Assembly (NCBI RefSeq): GCF_000209165.1
Contig: NC_009043.1
Span: 1,116,001 to 1,180,000 of the forward strand
DNA from: Scheffersomyces stipitis CBS 6054
Lineage: Eukaryota; Ascomycota; Pichiomycetes; Serinales; Debaryomycetaceae
Reading direction: 5' to 3'
Length of the DNA: 64,000 nucleotides
The translations under genes and the position numbers were made by a program. Under the pieces are notes generated by a model. The model saw only the letters and a list, made by a program, of their open reading frames with translations, had not been told where the DNA came from and searched no databases. Positions within the stretch are counted from its first letter, which is position 1. Every line of letters starts with the position of its first letter. Of the stretch, positions 28,409 to 38,310 are shown piece after piece.

Positions 28409-31400
28409 ATGAGCCCGCTGAATCTTCCGCCGTTCCATGTGGGACAGCTTCTCTGCGGAGGCTTTCAGGGAACCACGGTCACACCGCAAGCGTACCATTT
28501 GATCGTCGACCATCACGTCTCGCTGATGATTTTGTCCCGCAAGAATGCCTTGCTGGCACAACAGATGCTGAAGTTGATCAGAGATTTGCAGTATATCGCT
28601 TTTTCGCAGGGCCATTACCAATATCCAATCATGTTTGCTATAGACGAAGAAGGAGGCATGATGAACTCGCTTTTTGATCCAGATTTCTTGACCCAATGCC
28701 CAGGAGCCATGGCTCTTGCTGCTACAGGAGATACAGAACTTGTGTACGAGCTTCTGAAGGCAATTGCTATCGAGTTGAAGAACATTGGTTTCCTGATTAT
28801 ATTGGGTCCCGTGTTAGACGTTGTCACCAAGCTCTCACATCAGTTGGTAGGAGTCCGCAGCTTTGGAACTACCATCGAAGACGTGTCTAAATACAGTCAG
28901 GCCTGTGCTAAAGGATTGCAAGAGGGTGGTTTGTTCACTGTAGGGAAGCATTTCCCTGGAATCGGTAACGCTACCGTAGATAGTCTTCTCGAATTGCCCA
29001 TGATTGTAGATTCATTGGACCAGATTAAGCACTTCAACAGCTTGCCATTTGCCAAACTCATCGAGCAGAATCTTCTCGACGGAATCAGTGCTGCAGGATG
29101 TGGAGTTCCGACAATCTCTCCAGACGAAACCCACGCCTGCTTGTCGCCCGTAGTCATAAACCAGTTGCTTCGTCAAGATTTAAAGTTCAAAGGTTTTGTA
29201 ATCTCTGAGTGTTTGGAAATGGATGCTTTGTACCATCTGATCGGTTTGGGCCAAGGTGTCATTCTTGCCATCTCTGCTGGTTGTGATCTAGTCATGGTGT
29301 GTCATGACATGGCTCTTCAGAATGAAGCTGTGGAATGCCTTGAGAAAGCCATAGCCAATGGCAATCTCGATGATGAAATCATCCTTGCAAGCTTAAATAG
29401 AATAGAGCGCTTGCAGAAGCGATTGCCTAAATGGTCACAACTTTTCCCTAGAGGTGAAATTTCAGCCAAGGAAGATGAGATCAAGTTGTTCAAATACGAG
29501 CATCCTGAGTTGTGGGAGAAACATCAGAAATTGGCCTCGCTAGCCTATCAGAAATCTATCACTCTTGTTAGAGACTATAATCATACTCTACCCATCTCAA
29601 AGTTCTTGTCTTCCAGTGAGGACGATAAGAAAATTGATCACATTCTCATATTGTCACCTTTGCTTAATCCTATTTATCCATCCACTAAACTGCACAGCAA
29701 AGACGACCAAACTCAACAGCTCTACACCGGAGAAGAAGTATTTCAGAAGTTTGGCGATTTGCTTGCTAATAATTCGTTGAGTAAAACCAAATCCTACAAC
29801 GTGTTACACACTACATACACAGCTAACGGATTGACTCAGCTTCACGAACTGCTCATTGAAAAATCGAAAGTCGTCATTGTCTTAACTTCCGAAGCTTCCA
29901 GAAATATGTACCAAATCGGAATAGTCAAATATGTATCGATTTTGTGCGGAGCGAACCCTGCTTCTTTCAACAACTCGGGTGCTACGTACTTTCAATTGGC
30001 AAAGCCTCTAATCATAGTAGCTACTCTGTCTCCATACGACTTTTTCTATAACAAGACGATGGGCAGTGCCTATTTATGCTGCTATGATTACACGAACAGT
30101 GCTCTTGAAAAGCTTGCTGGGGTTCTCATGGGTGACTTTGAACCAGAAGGCTGTATTCCAGGCGAGAAGAAATTCATAGGGAAGTCTAAGAAGAGGAAAT
30201 CAACAGGATCAGTGGAAGGAGTGAGAATGGAAAAACCACTTCTGATGAAAAAGATCAAGAGCTCTACACCCAAGAGAAGATGGTTAGTCGACGAGTTTGA
30301 CTTGAACCGTGACTGGACTGGGCTCCAAAAACTCTGGAAAAACAATACAGTAGAATCAGATATGGCGACTGGAACGAATCACAACAAAATTGACTATTCA
30401 GTGCCCGACTTCTACAAGAGACTCTACGGACTATTGGCGACTACTGCCAAGTCTCAGAAACATTTTGTGGTCAGAAACTCTTCTCTCAATATATTATACG
30501 GTGTAGTTTTAACCTGGGTCGATGAAAACTTACCTCTTGATGGTGACTTGACCTCAGAAGAACAGATTAGAGGCTCGATACTCTATATCTTGGTGGACAA
30601 GTCCAGAAGATTGCAGAGTATTGGGAAAAACCTCCATGCCAGAGCTATTCGGTATCTTTTGAAAGAGAGGAAATGCTCTACCATCACACTTGGATCATCT
30701 TTTCCGTTGTTTGTGTTTCCCGAGAACTCTAACATTTCTAACAATCGTAGCAACTCCAAGATATCTACGTTTATGCAGAGTATTGGCTGGGATGTGAACG
30801 TCACAAAGTCAGCGAAGAAGTATGTAATGCAACTAGGAGACTTGGACAACTGGCTGGTCCCAAAGAAAATATTCAGAGAGTTGATGATCGTTGGTGTCAG
30901 GTTCGATATATGTAGCGATCCTGAGAAGCTCATGAAGCTCATTGCTCGGTCAACAAAGGAAAATGAAAATTCCGACGATAATAAAGGCATCAAGGGGCTT
31001 TATTTGGAGGCTGTCAAACATTTGGGAAATACCTCTCCCTATGGTACCAAGATCATTATTGCATTGGAGCCTACGAACCAAAACGTAATTGGGAGCATTG
31101 TTCTATTCACAAACAAGTCGCAGTTGTCTAAATTCTTCCCATTCATTGACGAATTAAAGGCAGATGACGAAGGAGTAATTGGAGGAATTATTGGACCAAT
31201 TATAGATCCACTGTATTCAAACTTGACGGAAATCTTCAAATATGGATTGATCTGCAGTGGAATCACATTCCTTAAATCCAATTTGAATGACGGAGACACC
31301 ACAATGAACCAATGCATGATGCTAGATGTTAATGATGACAAATCGCTCACAGGTATAAAGGAGATTGGATTCTCCGAGTGGAAATATTATTACGATTACT

Positions 31401-31441
31401 ATGACAAGAAAAACAACGCCGAAAAGGCATTTCTTGATTGA
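28409..31441 (+). CDS. Fungal GH3 (NagZ-related) glycosidase fused to GNAT domains
   Basis: A 1010-residue cytosolic-looking fusion without a signal peptide. Residues 5-350 are a GH3 barrel related to NagZ beta-N-acetylhexosaminidases: IDEEGG (about 78-83), GPVLDVV, GVRSFGTT, KHFPGIGNATVDS (about 181-193) and VISECLEMDAL (about 263-273). About 370-600 resembles a second GH3 lobe. The last 370 residues contain an acetyl-CoA-type GNAT block, VDKSRRLQSIGKNLHARAI, and a second degenerate GNAT-like lobe. The usual catalytic His of the NagZ loop (DSH) is Leu, and the usual nucleophile Asp is Glu. From memory, a fungal subfamily shares these changes. A role in amino-sugar salvage is inference; the true substrate is unknown. 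Confidence 0.85.
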   Translation: MSPLNLPPFHVGQLLCGGFQGTTVTPQAYHLIVDHHVSLMILSRKNALLAQQMLKLIRDLQYIAFSQGHYQYPIMFAIDEEGGMMNSLFDPDFLTQCPGAMALAATGDTELVYELLKAIAIELKNIGFLIILGPVLDVVTKLSHQLVGVRSFGTTIEDVSKYSQACAKGLQEGGLFTVGKHFPGIGNATVDSLLELPMIVDSLDQIKHFNSLPFAKLIEQNLLDGISAAGCGVPTISPDETHACLSPVVINQLLRQDLKFKGFVISECLEMDALYHLIGLGQGVILAISAGCDLVMVCHDMALQNEAVECLEKAIANGNLDDEIILASLNRIERLQKRLPKWSQLFPRGEISAKEDEIKLFKYEHPELWEKHQKLASLAYQKSITLVRDYNHTLPISKFLSSSEDDKKIDHILILSPLLNPIYPSTKLHSKDDQTQQLYTGEEVFQKFGDLLANNSLSKTKSYNVLHTTYTANGLTQLHELLIEKSKVVIVLTSEASRNMYQIGIVKYVSILCGANPASFNNSGATYFQLAKPLIIVATLSPYDFFYNKTMGSAYLCCYDYTNSALEKLAGVLMGDFEPEGCIPGEKKFIGKSKKRKSTGSVEGVRMEKPLLMKKIKSSTPKRRWLVDEFDLNRDWTGLQKLWKNNTVESDMATGTNHNKIDYSVPDFYKRLYGLLATTAKSQKHFVVRNSSLNILYGVVLTWVDENLPLDGDLTSEEQIRGSILYILVDKSRRLQSIGKNLHARAIRYLLKERKCSTITLGSSFPLFVFPENSNISNNRSNSKISTFMQSIGWDVNVTKSAKKYVMQLGDLDNWLVPKKIFRELMIVGVRFDICSDPEKLMKLIARSTKENENSDDNKGIKGLYLEAVKHLGNTSPYGTKIIIALEPTNQNVIGSIVLFTNKSQLSKFFPFIDELKADDEGVIGGIIGPIIDPLYSNLTEIFKYGLICSGITFLKSNLNDGDTTMNQCMMLDVNDDKSLTGIKEIGFSEWKYYYDYYDKKNNAEKAFLD

Positions 31442-31797
31442 ACCTTTATGGTTTACCTAATCAACTTAATGAAGATGATGTATTTTATGGGAACTATACT
31501 GGACACGATAATCGGCTGAATTGCCCATTTAATTTCTACAATAAGCTAGGCTCTATTTTTTACCAGTTGTTCATTGGGCCGCTGTATTTTAGGTACTACT
31601 GTATAATAATGTAACATAAGGGCAATCTGAATGGCCGTTCAGGCTTTATATATTCACTTTCAAAGCATGTTTTTTCCTGTTCGACTCTTATTTTCCCCGT
31701 GCTCAACATGACATAAACAGCATTGACTCTCAATATTTGTATATTTAATTCATGAAGGCAGATATCTGTTGCCAATTTATTAGGTAGGATGGTCAAT
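31442..31797. other. Intergenic between convergent genes
   Basis: 356 bp between the stops of the GH3-GNAT gene and the Cys-rich protein gene, holding two 3' UTRs. Nothing else recognised. Confidence 0.5.
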
Positions 31798-32307
31798 TCA
31801 AATGAAGAACATAACCAAGAAGTAGAGAGGGTTAAAGAAGTTGACTCTCAAGTGGATAGCATCGTCCCCGATAGTGGTGGTCGTCCTAGTAGGGGTCGAT
31901 CCGGTAGTTGACCTGGTAGCTGATCCAAGACGGGGAGACGAAGAGGTAGTGCCATATCCTTCAACGTAAAGAGTAGTTGCGTTCAAGGTTTCCTCGTCAC
32001 AAAATACGTCTCTATAGTCCTGTGCTGTATTAGTTCCATCGCCAATATCTTCACAAATACAATTGGAGATTGGTGTGAAGAATTCCTCATCGGAGTACTT
32101 GCACAAACATTTGGAAATGTCTCCAACAGAATTATCAAATCCACATTTTTCCATAGCTTTAGCAGCTTTTTGACAAGCAGCCAGACCACAGGTAGGACTA
32201 AGCTTGAGTTGAAAATTCTTGATCTTCAACTTTTCAAAATTTAAGTCGGTGAGTGCAGCTACGGCTACAATCGAAAGGAGGAAGGAAAAAAGGTAAGCTG
32301 GTCTCAT
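31798..32307 (-). CDS. Small Cys-rich GPI-type cell-surface protein
   Basis: A 169-residue secreted protein. A signal peptide covers about residues 1-18 (LFSFLLSIVAVAA). The mature part has eight cysteines between about residues 39 and 104, spaced C-x4-C, C, C-x-C, C-x-C, C, with an acidic residue nearby. This resembles, but does not strictly match, a CFEM domain. A Ser/Thr-rich stalk (about 118-145) suits O-mannosylation. A hydrophobic C-terminus (NPLYFLVMFFI) suits a GPI-attachment signal. The likely location is plasma membrane or wall. CFEM proteins of CTG-clade yeasts bind haem or stabilise the wall, but that role is not shown here. A TATAAATT box lies about 95 bp upstream on the minus strand. 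Confidence 0.75.
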   Translation of the reverse strand: MRPAYLFSFLLSIVAVAALTDLNFEKLKIKNFQLKLSPTCGLAACQKAAKAMEKCGFDNSVGDISKCLCKYSDEEFFTPISNCICEDIGDGTNTAQDYRDVFCDEETLNATTLYVEGYGTTSSSPRLGSATRSTTGSTPTRTTTTIGDDAIHLRVNFFNPLYFLVMFFI

Positions 32308-32400
32308 TTTGTGGTAGTTTGGCTTGAACAGTTGATTTTTGTTCGGTGTGGGTCAATGTAGTAAGTGATCCTATTCGTGATCCAGTAGAGAAAATGGCTA

Positions 32401-32409
32401 CAATTTATA
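32401..32409 (-). promoter_or_regulatory. TATA-like element of the Cys-rich gene
   Basis: The minus strand reads TATAAATTG, about 94 bp upstream of the start at 32307. Confidence 0.45.
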
Positions 32410-32820
32410 GAGCCCGACATGTTCATGTTCTCTTCGTGGGATTACTTCGGATATGAGCACTACTGACATATACACAAATATCAAGTTGCAAGCGAACCTG
32501 AGGGCACGAGGTGTCGATGACCACAAAGGAGAATAGAGGGGGTTGCATGAAGATAGGAATCTCAGCGAAGCTGGAAGTTTACGAGAATTTGGAACTCAAG
32601 GAATTCAATGCACCAAGAGCCTAAATTACGAATCTTCTTGGAAATTTTGTTAAAATTGTACCACCACGATTCAGGATGACTCTTCGGTACATGTTACCAT
32701 ATTTAGATGGTCAACAACGTGGGATACTTCTGTAGGCATTGGTCGTTAGCTTGCTGGGTAGACATTCTAGAGGTCATGGCTAGGAGATGAGCTTAAAATT
32801 CGCAGCCGTCATGAATCTCG

Positions 32821-32839
32821 TTTAAGCCCCAGGCTTAAA
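32821..32839. promoter_or_regulatory. Inverted repeat TTTAAGCC-N3-GGCTTAAA
   Basis: Perfect 8-bp arms with a 3-base spacer. The layout suits a dimeric regulator. Factor unknown. Confidence 0.35.
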
Positions 32840-33117
32840 ATAATCGTTGCAACTAAACTTGTTTTGGGGTGCATTCTTCTAAGGGGTCATCTTCCATCTT
32901 TATGTTGAATCTCATCATATCGAAAGGCTTCTGTATTCCATTAGAGACAATAATAAAACCTACAATTGCCAATATCGTTATTTCGAAGTTAACAGTAGCT
33001 CAATGGTGTGTTCATTGCTCCCCCACTTTCACAATGGCCGAGTTTGCCTACTCCTCCAAAAAAAAATCATTTACGAGCCGAAACCAATAAGGGGGGAGAC
33101 CTCCTACTTTTAGTTTG

Positions 33118-33148
33118 AAACCAGTTGTACTCTGAAAACAACTGGTTT
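33118..33148. repeat. Hairpin-forming inverted repeat with 11-bp arms
   Basis: AAACCAGTTGT (33118-33128) and ACAACTGGTTT (33138-33148) pair perfectly around a 9-base loop. A TGTTTTAG stretch follows. Confidence 0.5.
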
Positions 33149-33648
33149 TGTTTTAGAGATAACCTTGTGACTCAGTGCTCTCAAGGAAAGAGTCATGTCA
33201 GCCGCAAAGAAATGACTTTCTGATCACTGTCAGAATGCGTACAAAGCCTACAGAAAACGGAAAAATGGTACAATCCCCGAAAGCTACGAATCTCTACTTG
33301 ATGGGAAGCTCACGTGTCTCATCTAGTCAAGAGCTGGTTTATTAGAGTGAATTTCGGCTCTCCAATTGGACAAGCCGAATAATTTCTAGGTGGATCACTG
33401 ATAATGTTCTTCTGGAATGACTGGAACTGCATTTTACAAGGGAGTGCAAGAACACTGACCTAGATAAGGAATCACAAGCGAATATATGACGTCAAGGAAT
33501 TATATCCATTGTCAGATTATAGTTATCTAAATAGCACAGTATGAATAGCATTTTTCACTTGGGAATTCATGGAATCTGCTCCTGGGCAAATTAATTGTGG
33601 TTATAATTTCTTCGCATGAAACATTTACATTCGCTTATAATTTCTACT

Positions 33649-33668
33649 TTGTCGAATATATTCGACAA
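33649..33668. repeat. 20-bp perfect palindrome
   Basis: TTGTCGAATATATTCGACAA reads the same on both strands and lies in A/T-rich non-coding DNA. Confidence 0.6.
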
Positions 33669-33788
33669 TTTGGAACAATATTATTCTGAATTAGTGAAAT
33701 GGAAGCAATTTTCTATAAAGCTCCCATATTCTCATGATAAGTACATAATTCTTGTGGAAGCCCAAATTCTACGGCAGAGTTAATTGTC

Positions 33789-33801
33789 AATGGGTGCAAA
33801 A
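33789..33801 (-). repeat. Dispersed 13-bp element, copy 3
   Basis: The minus strand reads exactly TTTTGCACCCATT. The second half found at other copies is weaker here (AATTAACT). Confidence 0.55.
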
Positions 33802-34008
33802 GTACTCCTGCACCACTAATTCAGAAGCTTTCCGTAAGAATCAGTTGCATAAGCACGCTCGCAGAGATTCTTTTTCCCACTCATTGTTCTCCCTTTTTGG
33901 GCAGCCATCTCCCAATAACACGGAGTTGTGGGCCGATAACCCACACGTTCATCTAGTAATTGAGTTCTGGGACTATAGAGAACAAAGGAGGGGAACGTCA
34001 AACCGAAG

Positions 34009-34016
34009 CGGAACCG
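34009..34016. promoter_or_regulatory. CGGAACCG word 1 (Zn-cluster type site)
   Basis: An inverted CGG/CCG pair with 2-base spacing, typical of Zn2Cys6 dimers. It is the first of three exact copies upstream of PCK1. Confidence 0.4.
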
Positions 34017-34259
34017 AAAACTTTGGTTCTTGACAGTCCGAGATCGAGCACGGAACAAGAAACGAGCAGTGTGTTAGCGACGGTTGCGAAAAGAGGAGAA
34101 GACGCGATAACCAAAGATGTTGCAGTTCTTTGGCTATCTACTTAGTCAATGTCGGTGCTCCAACAGGATGAATACGGAAAGAACCACCCGAGTTTGGAGC
34201 CGGTGGTTTACAGTTGCAAAATGCCTGAAGGTTTGGCTATTTCTTTGAATCTCCCGGAA

Positions 34260-34267
34260 CGGAACCG
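34260..34267. promoter_or_regulatory. CGGAACCG word 2 (Zn-cluster type site)
   Basis: Second exact copy, directly preceded by CCCGGAA, giving a compound CGGAACGGAACCGG. Confidence 0.4.
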
Positions 34268-34936
34268 GAAGGTTATGTACTGCGGTACGGGTTTTTGCTT
34301 TGCCCGCGCTGTCCCGCTTCGGCAAGCTCTTCCGGGCTAGCATAACGAGGGAAGGAGGAGAACGTCAGAATAGGAACCAGACCAGCAATAAGAGACAAAA
34401 CAAGCCTCCTAATACGCCAGCCAACTGTCGGACTGAAGAGGTGCAAGATTGCAAAATTTTCCCAGCGACAACGTCATTGCTCTAATTGGAGTAGTGACGG
34501 ACAGACATACAGACATTTTTTCAAATTCTTCTGCGAGCTCCGAATTTTTCAGAACCCCAAAAAACGACGCATGTGGCATTGCCGCACGTCTGCAGACAAC
34601 CAGACAGAAACTCTGGGGTTTCTGTCTTGATCCAAGCTACAGAAGCCAGCTGATCCGTGAACGTGTAAAGGAAATGGGCAGTTCTTCCAGCGAGCGAAGA
34701 CCAGAGGACATCAGGTGACAAAAGATTGGAATCATCTGATTGTGCCCAGCTACATTGTTCAGACGAAGTAATGAGCGGAATGTCGGACGTCTTCTGAGAG
34801 GGACCGTGCCAGCGGAAGAGAAATTCAGAGACTGTTTCGGCACCGACATCCGCTGGTGCACAGTCCCATACCGATGTCACACTAGCCAGAGCTTATTGAA
34901 GCAGGCGGAGGGATCCCTTGACCCGAGCACCGGGGT

Positions 34937-34948
34937 GCTGACGTCAGC
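34937..34948. promoter_or_regulatory. CRE-type palindrome GCTGACGTCAGC in the PCK1 promoter
   Basis: A 12-bp perfect palindrome around TGACGTCA, the ATF/CREB-family bZIP site (Sko1 or Aca1 type in yeast). It lies about 200 bp before the TATA box and directly follows an AGCACC-GG-GGTGCT inverted repeat. Confidence 0.5.
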
Positions 34949-34998
34949 TTTGACATAAGACGGGTCTGCTCGGGAAACACCTCTTCCAGCATAGATAG

Positions 34999-35006
34999 CG
35001 GTTCCG
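34999..35006. promoter_or_regulatory. CGGTTCCG word 3 (Zn-cluster type site)
   Basis: Third copy of the CGGAACCG word, on the other strand, 143 bp before the PCK1 TATA box. Confidence 0.4.
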
Positions 35007-35148
35007 GCTTGCTCCTTTCCCCAGACTTTAGGTCTGTGTGCAGGCCCACCTATATCAATGTTCCATGTTCCCGGGGAAGTGGAATATTCACGTACGATGA
35101 CTGTTGTAGAACAAGAAAAAGCAAAACCAGATGATTTTAGTATCGGGG

Positions 35149-35156
35149 TATAAATA
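35149..35156 (+). promoter_or_regulatory. PCK1 TATA box TATAAATA
   Basis: Lies 107 bp before the PCK1 start. The in-frame ATG at 35131 lies upstream of it, so that longer start is unlikely to be transcribed. Confidence 0.7.
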
Positions 35157-35262
35157 CTGGAGGAATTCCTCACTTGGACAGTCATGGTTCCGGTTGTCTC
35201 TATTCCATCACCGATTTTTCAGGTATCCTCCTCTATTCATAACTTTTACCTATTATCACACG

Positions 35263-36924
35263 ATGTCTCCTCCATCTGCCGTAGAATCATCCATTAACTT
35301 CGAAGGTCACCCTACCATCAAGTCCAACCAAGACCCATTAGTCAAGCAATTGTCTTTGGGCTCTGAAACCATCATTCGTCACAATGCTCCTCCTCCAACC
35401 TTGTACGAAGACGGTTTGTTGGAAAAGGGAACTACCATTTCCTCCACTGGTGCTCTTATGGCCTACTCTGGTAAGAAGACCGGTAGATCGCCAAAGGACA
35501 AGAGAATTGTCGATGAAGAAACCTCTTCGCAAAATATCTGGTGGGGTCCAGTCAACAAGCAGGTTGACGAATTAACCTGGAAGATTTCCAGATCAAGAGC
35601 CCTCGACTACTTGAGAACTAGAGAAAAGTTGTTCGTCGTTGACGCTTACGCCGGTTGGGATCCAAGATACAGAATCAAGGTCAGAATTATCTGTGCCAGA
35701 GCTTATCACGCCTTGTTCATGACCAACATGTTGATCAGACCCACTGACGAAGAATTGGCCAACTTTGGTGAACCAGACTTCACAATCTACAACGCTGGCC
35801 AGTTCCCAGCTAACGTGCACACCAAGGGAATGACTTCTTCAACTTCTGTTGAAATCAATTTCAAGGATATGGAAATGGTCATCTTAGGTACCGAATACGC
35901 TGGTGAAATGAAGAAGGGTATCTTCACTGTCATGTTCTACTTGATGCCTATCAGACATAAGGTCTTGACCTTGCACTCTTCTTGTAACCAGGGTACCGAA
36001 AAGGGTGATGTCACTCTCTTCTTTGGTTTGTCCGGTACCGGTAAGACCACCTTGTCTGCCGACCCACAAAGAAAGTTGATCGGTGACGATGAACACTGCT
36101 GGTCCGACAACGGTGTATTCAACATCGAAGGTGGTTGTTACGCCAAGTGTTTGGACTTGTCCGCTGAAAAGGAACCAGAAATCTTCAACTCCATCAAGTT
36201 TGGTGCCATTTTAGAAAATGTCGTCTACGACCAGAACACCAAGATTGTAGACTACGAAAACTCGGCCATCACCGAAAACACCAGATGTGCCTACCCTATC
36301 GATTTCATTCCATCTGCCAAGATCCCATGTTTGGCTGACACCCACCCTACCAACATTATCTTGTTGACATGTGACGCTTCCGGTGTGTTACCTCCAGTTT
36401 CCAAGTTAACCAACGCTCAAGTCATGTACCACTTTATTTCTGGTTACACCTCCAAGATGGCCGGTACCGAGGAAGGTGTCACTGAACCAACTGCCACATT
36501 CTCTGCATGTTTCGGTCAACCATTCTTGGTTTTGCACCCAATGAAGTACGCCCAACAGTTGTCTGACAAGATCTCACAACACAAGGCCAACGCTTGGTTG
36601 TTGAACACCGGTTGGGTTGGTGCTTCTGTTGCCAGAGGTGGTAAGAGATGTTCCTTGAAGTACACCAGAGCCATCTTGAACGCTATTCACTCCGGTGAGT
36701 TGGCCAAGGTGGATTACGAAGTATTCCCAACTTTCAACTTGAACGTTCCAACTTCGTGTCCAGGTGTTCCATCAGAGCTCTTGAACCCAACTAAGGCATG
36801 GACTGAAGGTGTCGACTCTTTCAACAAGGAAATCAAGTCTTTGGCTGGCAAGTTTGCTGACAACTTCAAGAAGTACTCTGATCAATCCACCGCAGAAGTT
36901 AAGGCTGCTGGTCCAGATGTTTAA
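35263..36924 (+). CDS. PCK1: Phosphoenolpyruvate carboxykinase (ATP)
   Basis: A 553-residue cytosolic enzyme converting oxaloacetate and ATP to phosphoenolpyruvate, the committed step of gluconeogenesis. The frame is open from 35131, but those 44 residues precede the TATA box; [10 protein letters not shown] at 35263 is the family start. Motifs: [10 protein letters not shown] (substrate Arg), [12 protein letters not shown], kinase-1a loop [11 protein letters not shown] (about residues 254-264), metal-binding [15 protein letters not shown], and [13 protein letters not shown]. The length agrees with Saccharomyces Pck1 (549). Codon use is strongly biased, with no in-frame CTG noticed, so it is highly expressed when induced. 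The large upstream region suits glucose repression and carbon-source control. Confidence 0.98.
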   Translation: MSPPSAVESSINFEGHPTIKSNQDPLVKQLSLGSETIIRHNAPPPTLYEDGLLEKGTTISSTGALMAYSGKKTGRSPKDKRIVDEETSSQNIWWGPVNKQVDELTWKISRSRALDYLRTREKLFVVDAYAGWDPRYRIKVRIICARAYHALFMTNMLIRPTDEELANFGEPDFTIYNAGQFPANVHTKGMTSSTSVEINFKDMEMVILGTEYAGEMKKGIFTVMFYLMPIRHKVLTLHSSCNQGTEKGDVTLFFGLSGTGKTTLSADPQRKLIGDDEHCWSDNGVFNIEGGCYAKCLDLSAEKEPEIFNSIKFGAILENVVYDQNTKIVDYENSAITENTRCAYPIDFIPSAKIPCLADTHPTNIILLTCDASGVLPPVSKLTNAQVMYHFISGYTSKMAGTEEGVTEPTATFSACFGQPFLVLHPMKYAQQLSDKISQHKANAWLLNTGWVGASVARGGKRCSLKYTRAILNAIHSGELAKVDYEVFPTFNLNVPTSCPGVPSELLNPTKAWTEGVDSFNKEIKSLAGKFADNFKKYSDQSTAEVKAAGPDV

Positions 36925-37275
36925 GTTTTGTATTTATTGGGTTGGTAATTATTTATTTATATAGTCATTAAAGTTTCATTATATTTATAAACGTTGACTA
37001 ATGGAGTATATTGAGTAGATAAAACCAATATGGCAAGTTGCGCCATCTGATCGTATTTTCACGATTCTCGTACCGATCGCCTGTTAAATTATACTATCTT
37101 GATAGGTTCCAAGCTCTCAGCGCGGATCTACTCTTTAAATACTCCTGATATTCTGTGTAAGACCGGACTCCCAGTCCAAGAATTTCATCCGACTCTTCTA
37201 CAGACTATTCCAACAGGTAGAAGAGCAAGAATCTGGAACAAGAGAGCCTGAAAGTCAAGGGAATAGAATGGCAAG

Positions 37276-37288
37276 GATGGGTGCAAAA
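37276..37288 (-). repeat. Dispersed 13-bp element, copy 4
   Basis: The minus strand reads TTTTGCACCCATC, one base off the others, followed by CATTCTA as second half. Confidence 0.55.
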
Positions 37289-38310
37289 TACATCTGGCTT
37301 CTTCGAATCTAAAGATACGAGCTTACTGATCTTGCTACCACTTTTTAGATGCAGTATTACGATAGTTGTCCGACTCTTCCAGGGATCACAGTGAAACACA
37401 TTGAAGTCCTACTTAAGATCCTTCCGATGCACCCACCTTGTTCGAGTAATTCCAGGTATCGAAGCCAATCTGAATTACTCTGCAGTTTCTCCACAGCCAG
37501 ATGAAAAAATATCTGCAATTCACATCTCCGACAGAATCGCGATATCAAATTGCGCCTGATTGCGACAACTCGACAGAAGATGCAAAGATGACAGAGTAGA
37601 AGACCATCCTAATGCTGTCTCAGCGGCATCAATAAACGGATTAATAGAAATTGCAAGTTATCCTTTGCTCGCTCTTTTGTCCTCACTCCTTTGTCCTCAC
37701 TCTCAGCTTCTCAGAAGGAGAACTCGATGCGCCCAGATCACCGGTACTCTTCGAACACATATCCTAAGCTATTGTCTAGAGACATTTCTATTATGGTAGT
37801 AGCACTTTCCAACCCCTTTCCGACAGTAGATTAAAACAGATGGAAGGGATTTTCAGCTGGCAATTTTCATACCTCCGACTAGAGCCGGATGCCTGTGCCC
37901 AAAAATATTTTTGGGTTGCAGAAGCGGGGGAGACATCTAGGACATAGAAAATAGTCTCGAAAACTCCGATTTATGCATATTGCACATGCAATTTTTTCAC
38001 TTTAAGCGAAATACAGGAATGCTTCTATAAGTCCGTTGAACCAATAGTGTTCACAGCGATGTCATTCACCCAAAGAGAATTCAGGGCTAAGAACCACCTT
38101 TTGAGCCGTAGGCTTGAAAGCTCCGAGAAAACAAAACAGACCGGACATTGAATTCGTGTGGGATGCACTCTTTCAGCAAGTTTACTCGATAATTCGGCAA
38201 ATTATTGTACTACAAGCCTCTATTCAGCACCGCCAAAGCAAGTCACACCGAAAGAATCGGAGGTGGTCGCTACCATAGCTCCGAAATGTGGAGGCGTATC
38301 CGCTTTGAAA

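Larger units (their letters stand above)
32308..35262. other. Intergenic, 3 kb, divergent Cys-rich gene and PCK1 upstream region
   Basis: The longest internal non-coding region. It contains several inverted repeats (32821-32839, 33118-33148, 33649-33668), one dispersed 13-bp element, three CGGAACCG words, a CRE-type palindrome and the PCK1 TATA box. ORFs of 60-120 codons occur on both strands at 33750-34960 but overlap each other and show no recognisable protein. The size suggests dispersed control of PCK1, or an unannotated RNA. Confidence 0.6.

Noticed and set aside
34149..34718. Overlapping ORFs of 60-120 codons upstream of PCK1
   Set aside because: Occur on both strands, overlap each other, and show no family motif or promoter.
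35131..35262. Longer PCK1 start with 44 extra residues
   Set aside because: The upstream ATG precedes the TATA box, and the extra residues are absent from the family.
36530..36541. TTTTGCACCCAA inside PCK1, near the dispersed element
   Set aside because: It encodes conserved V-L-H-P residues and lacks the last motif base and second block, so it is explained by coding.
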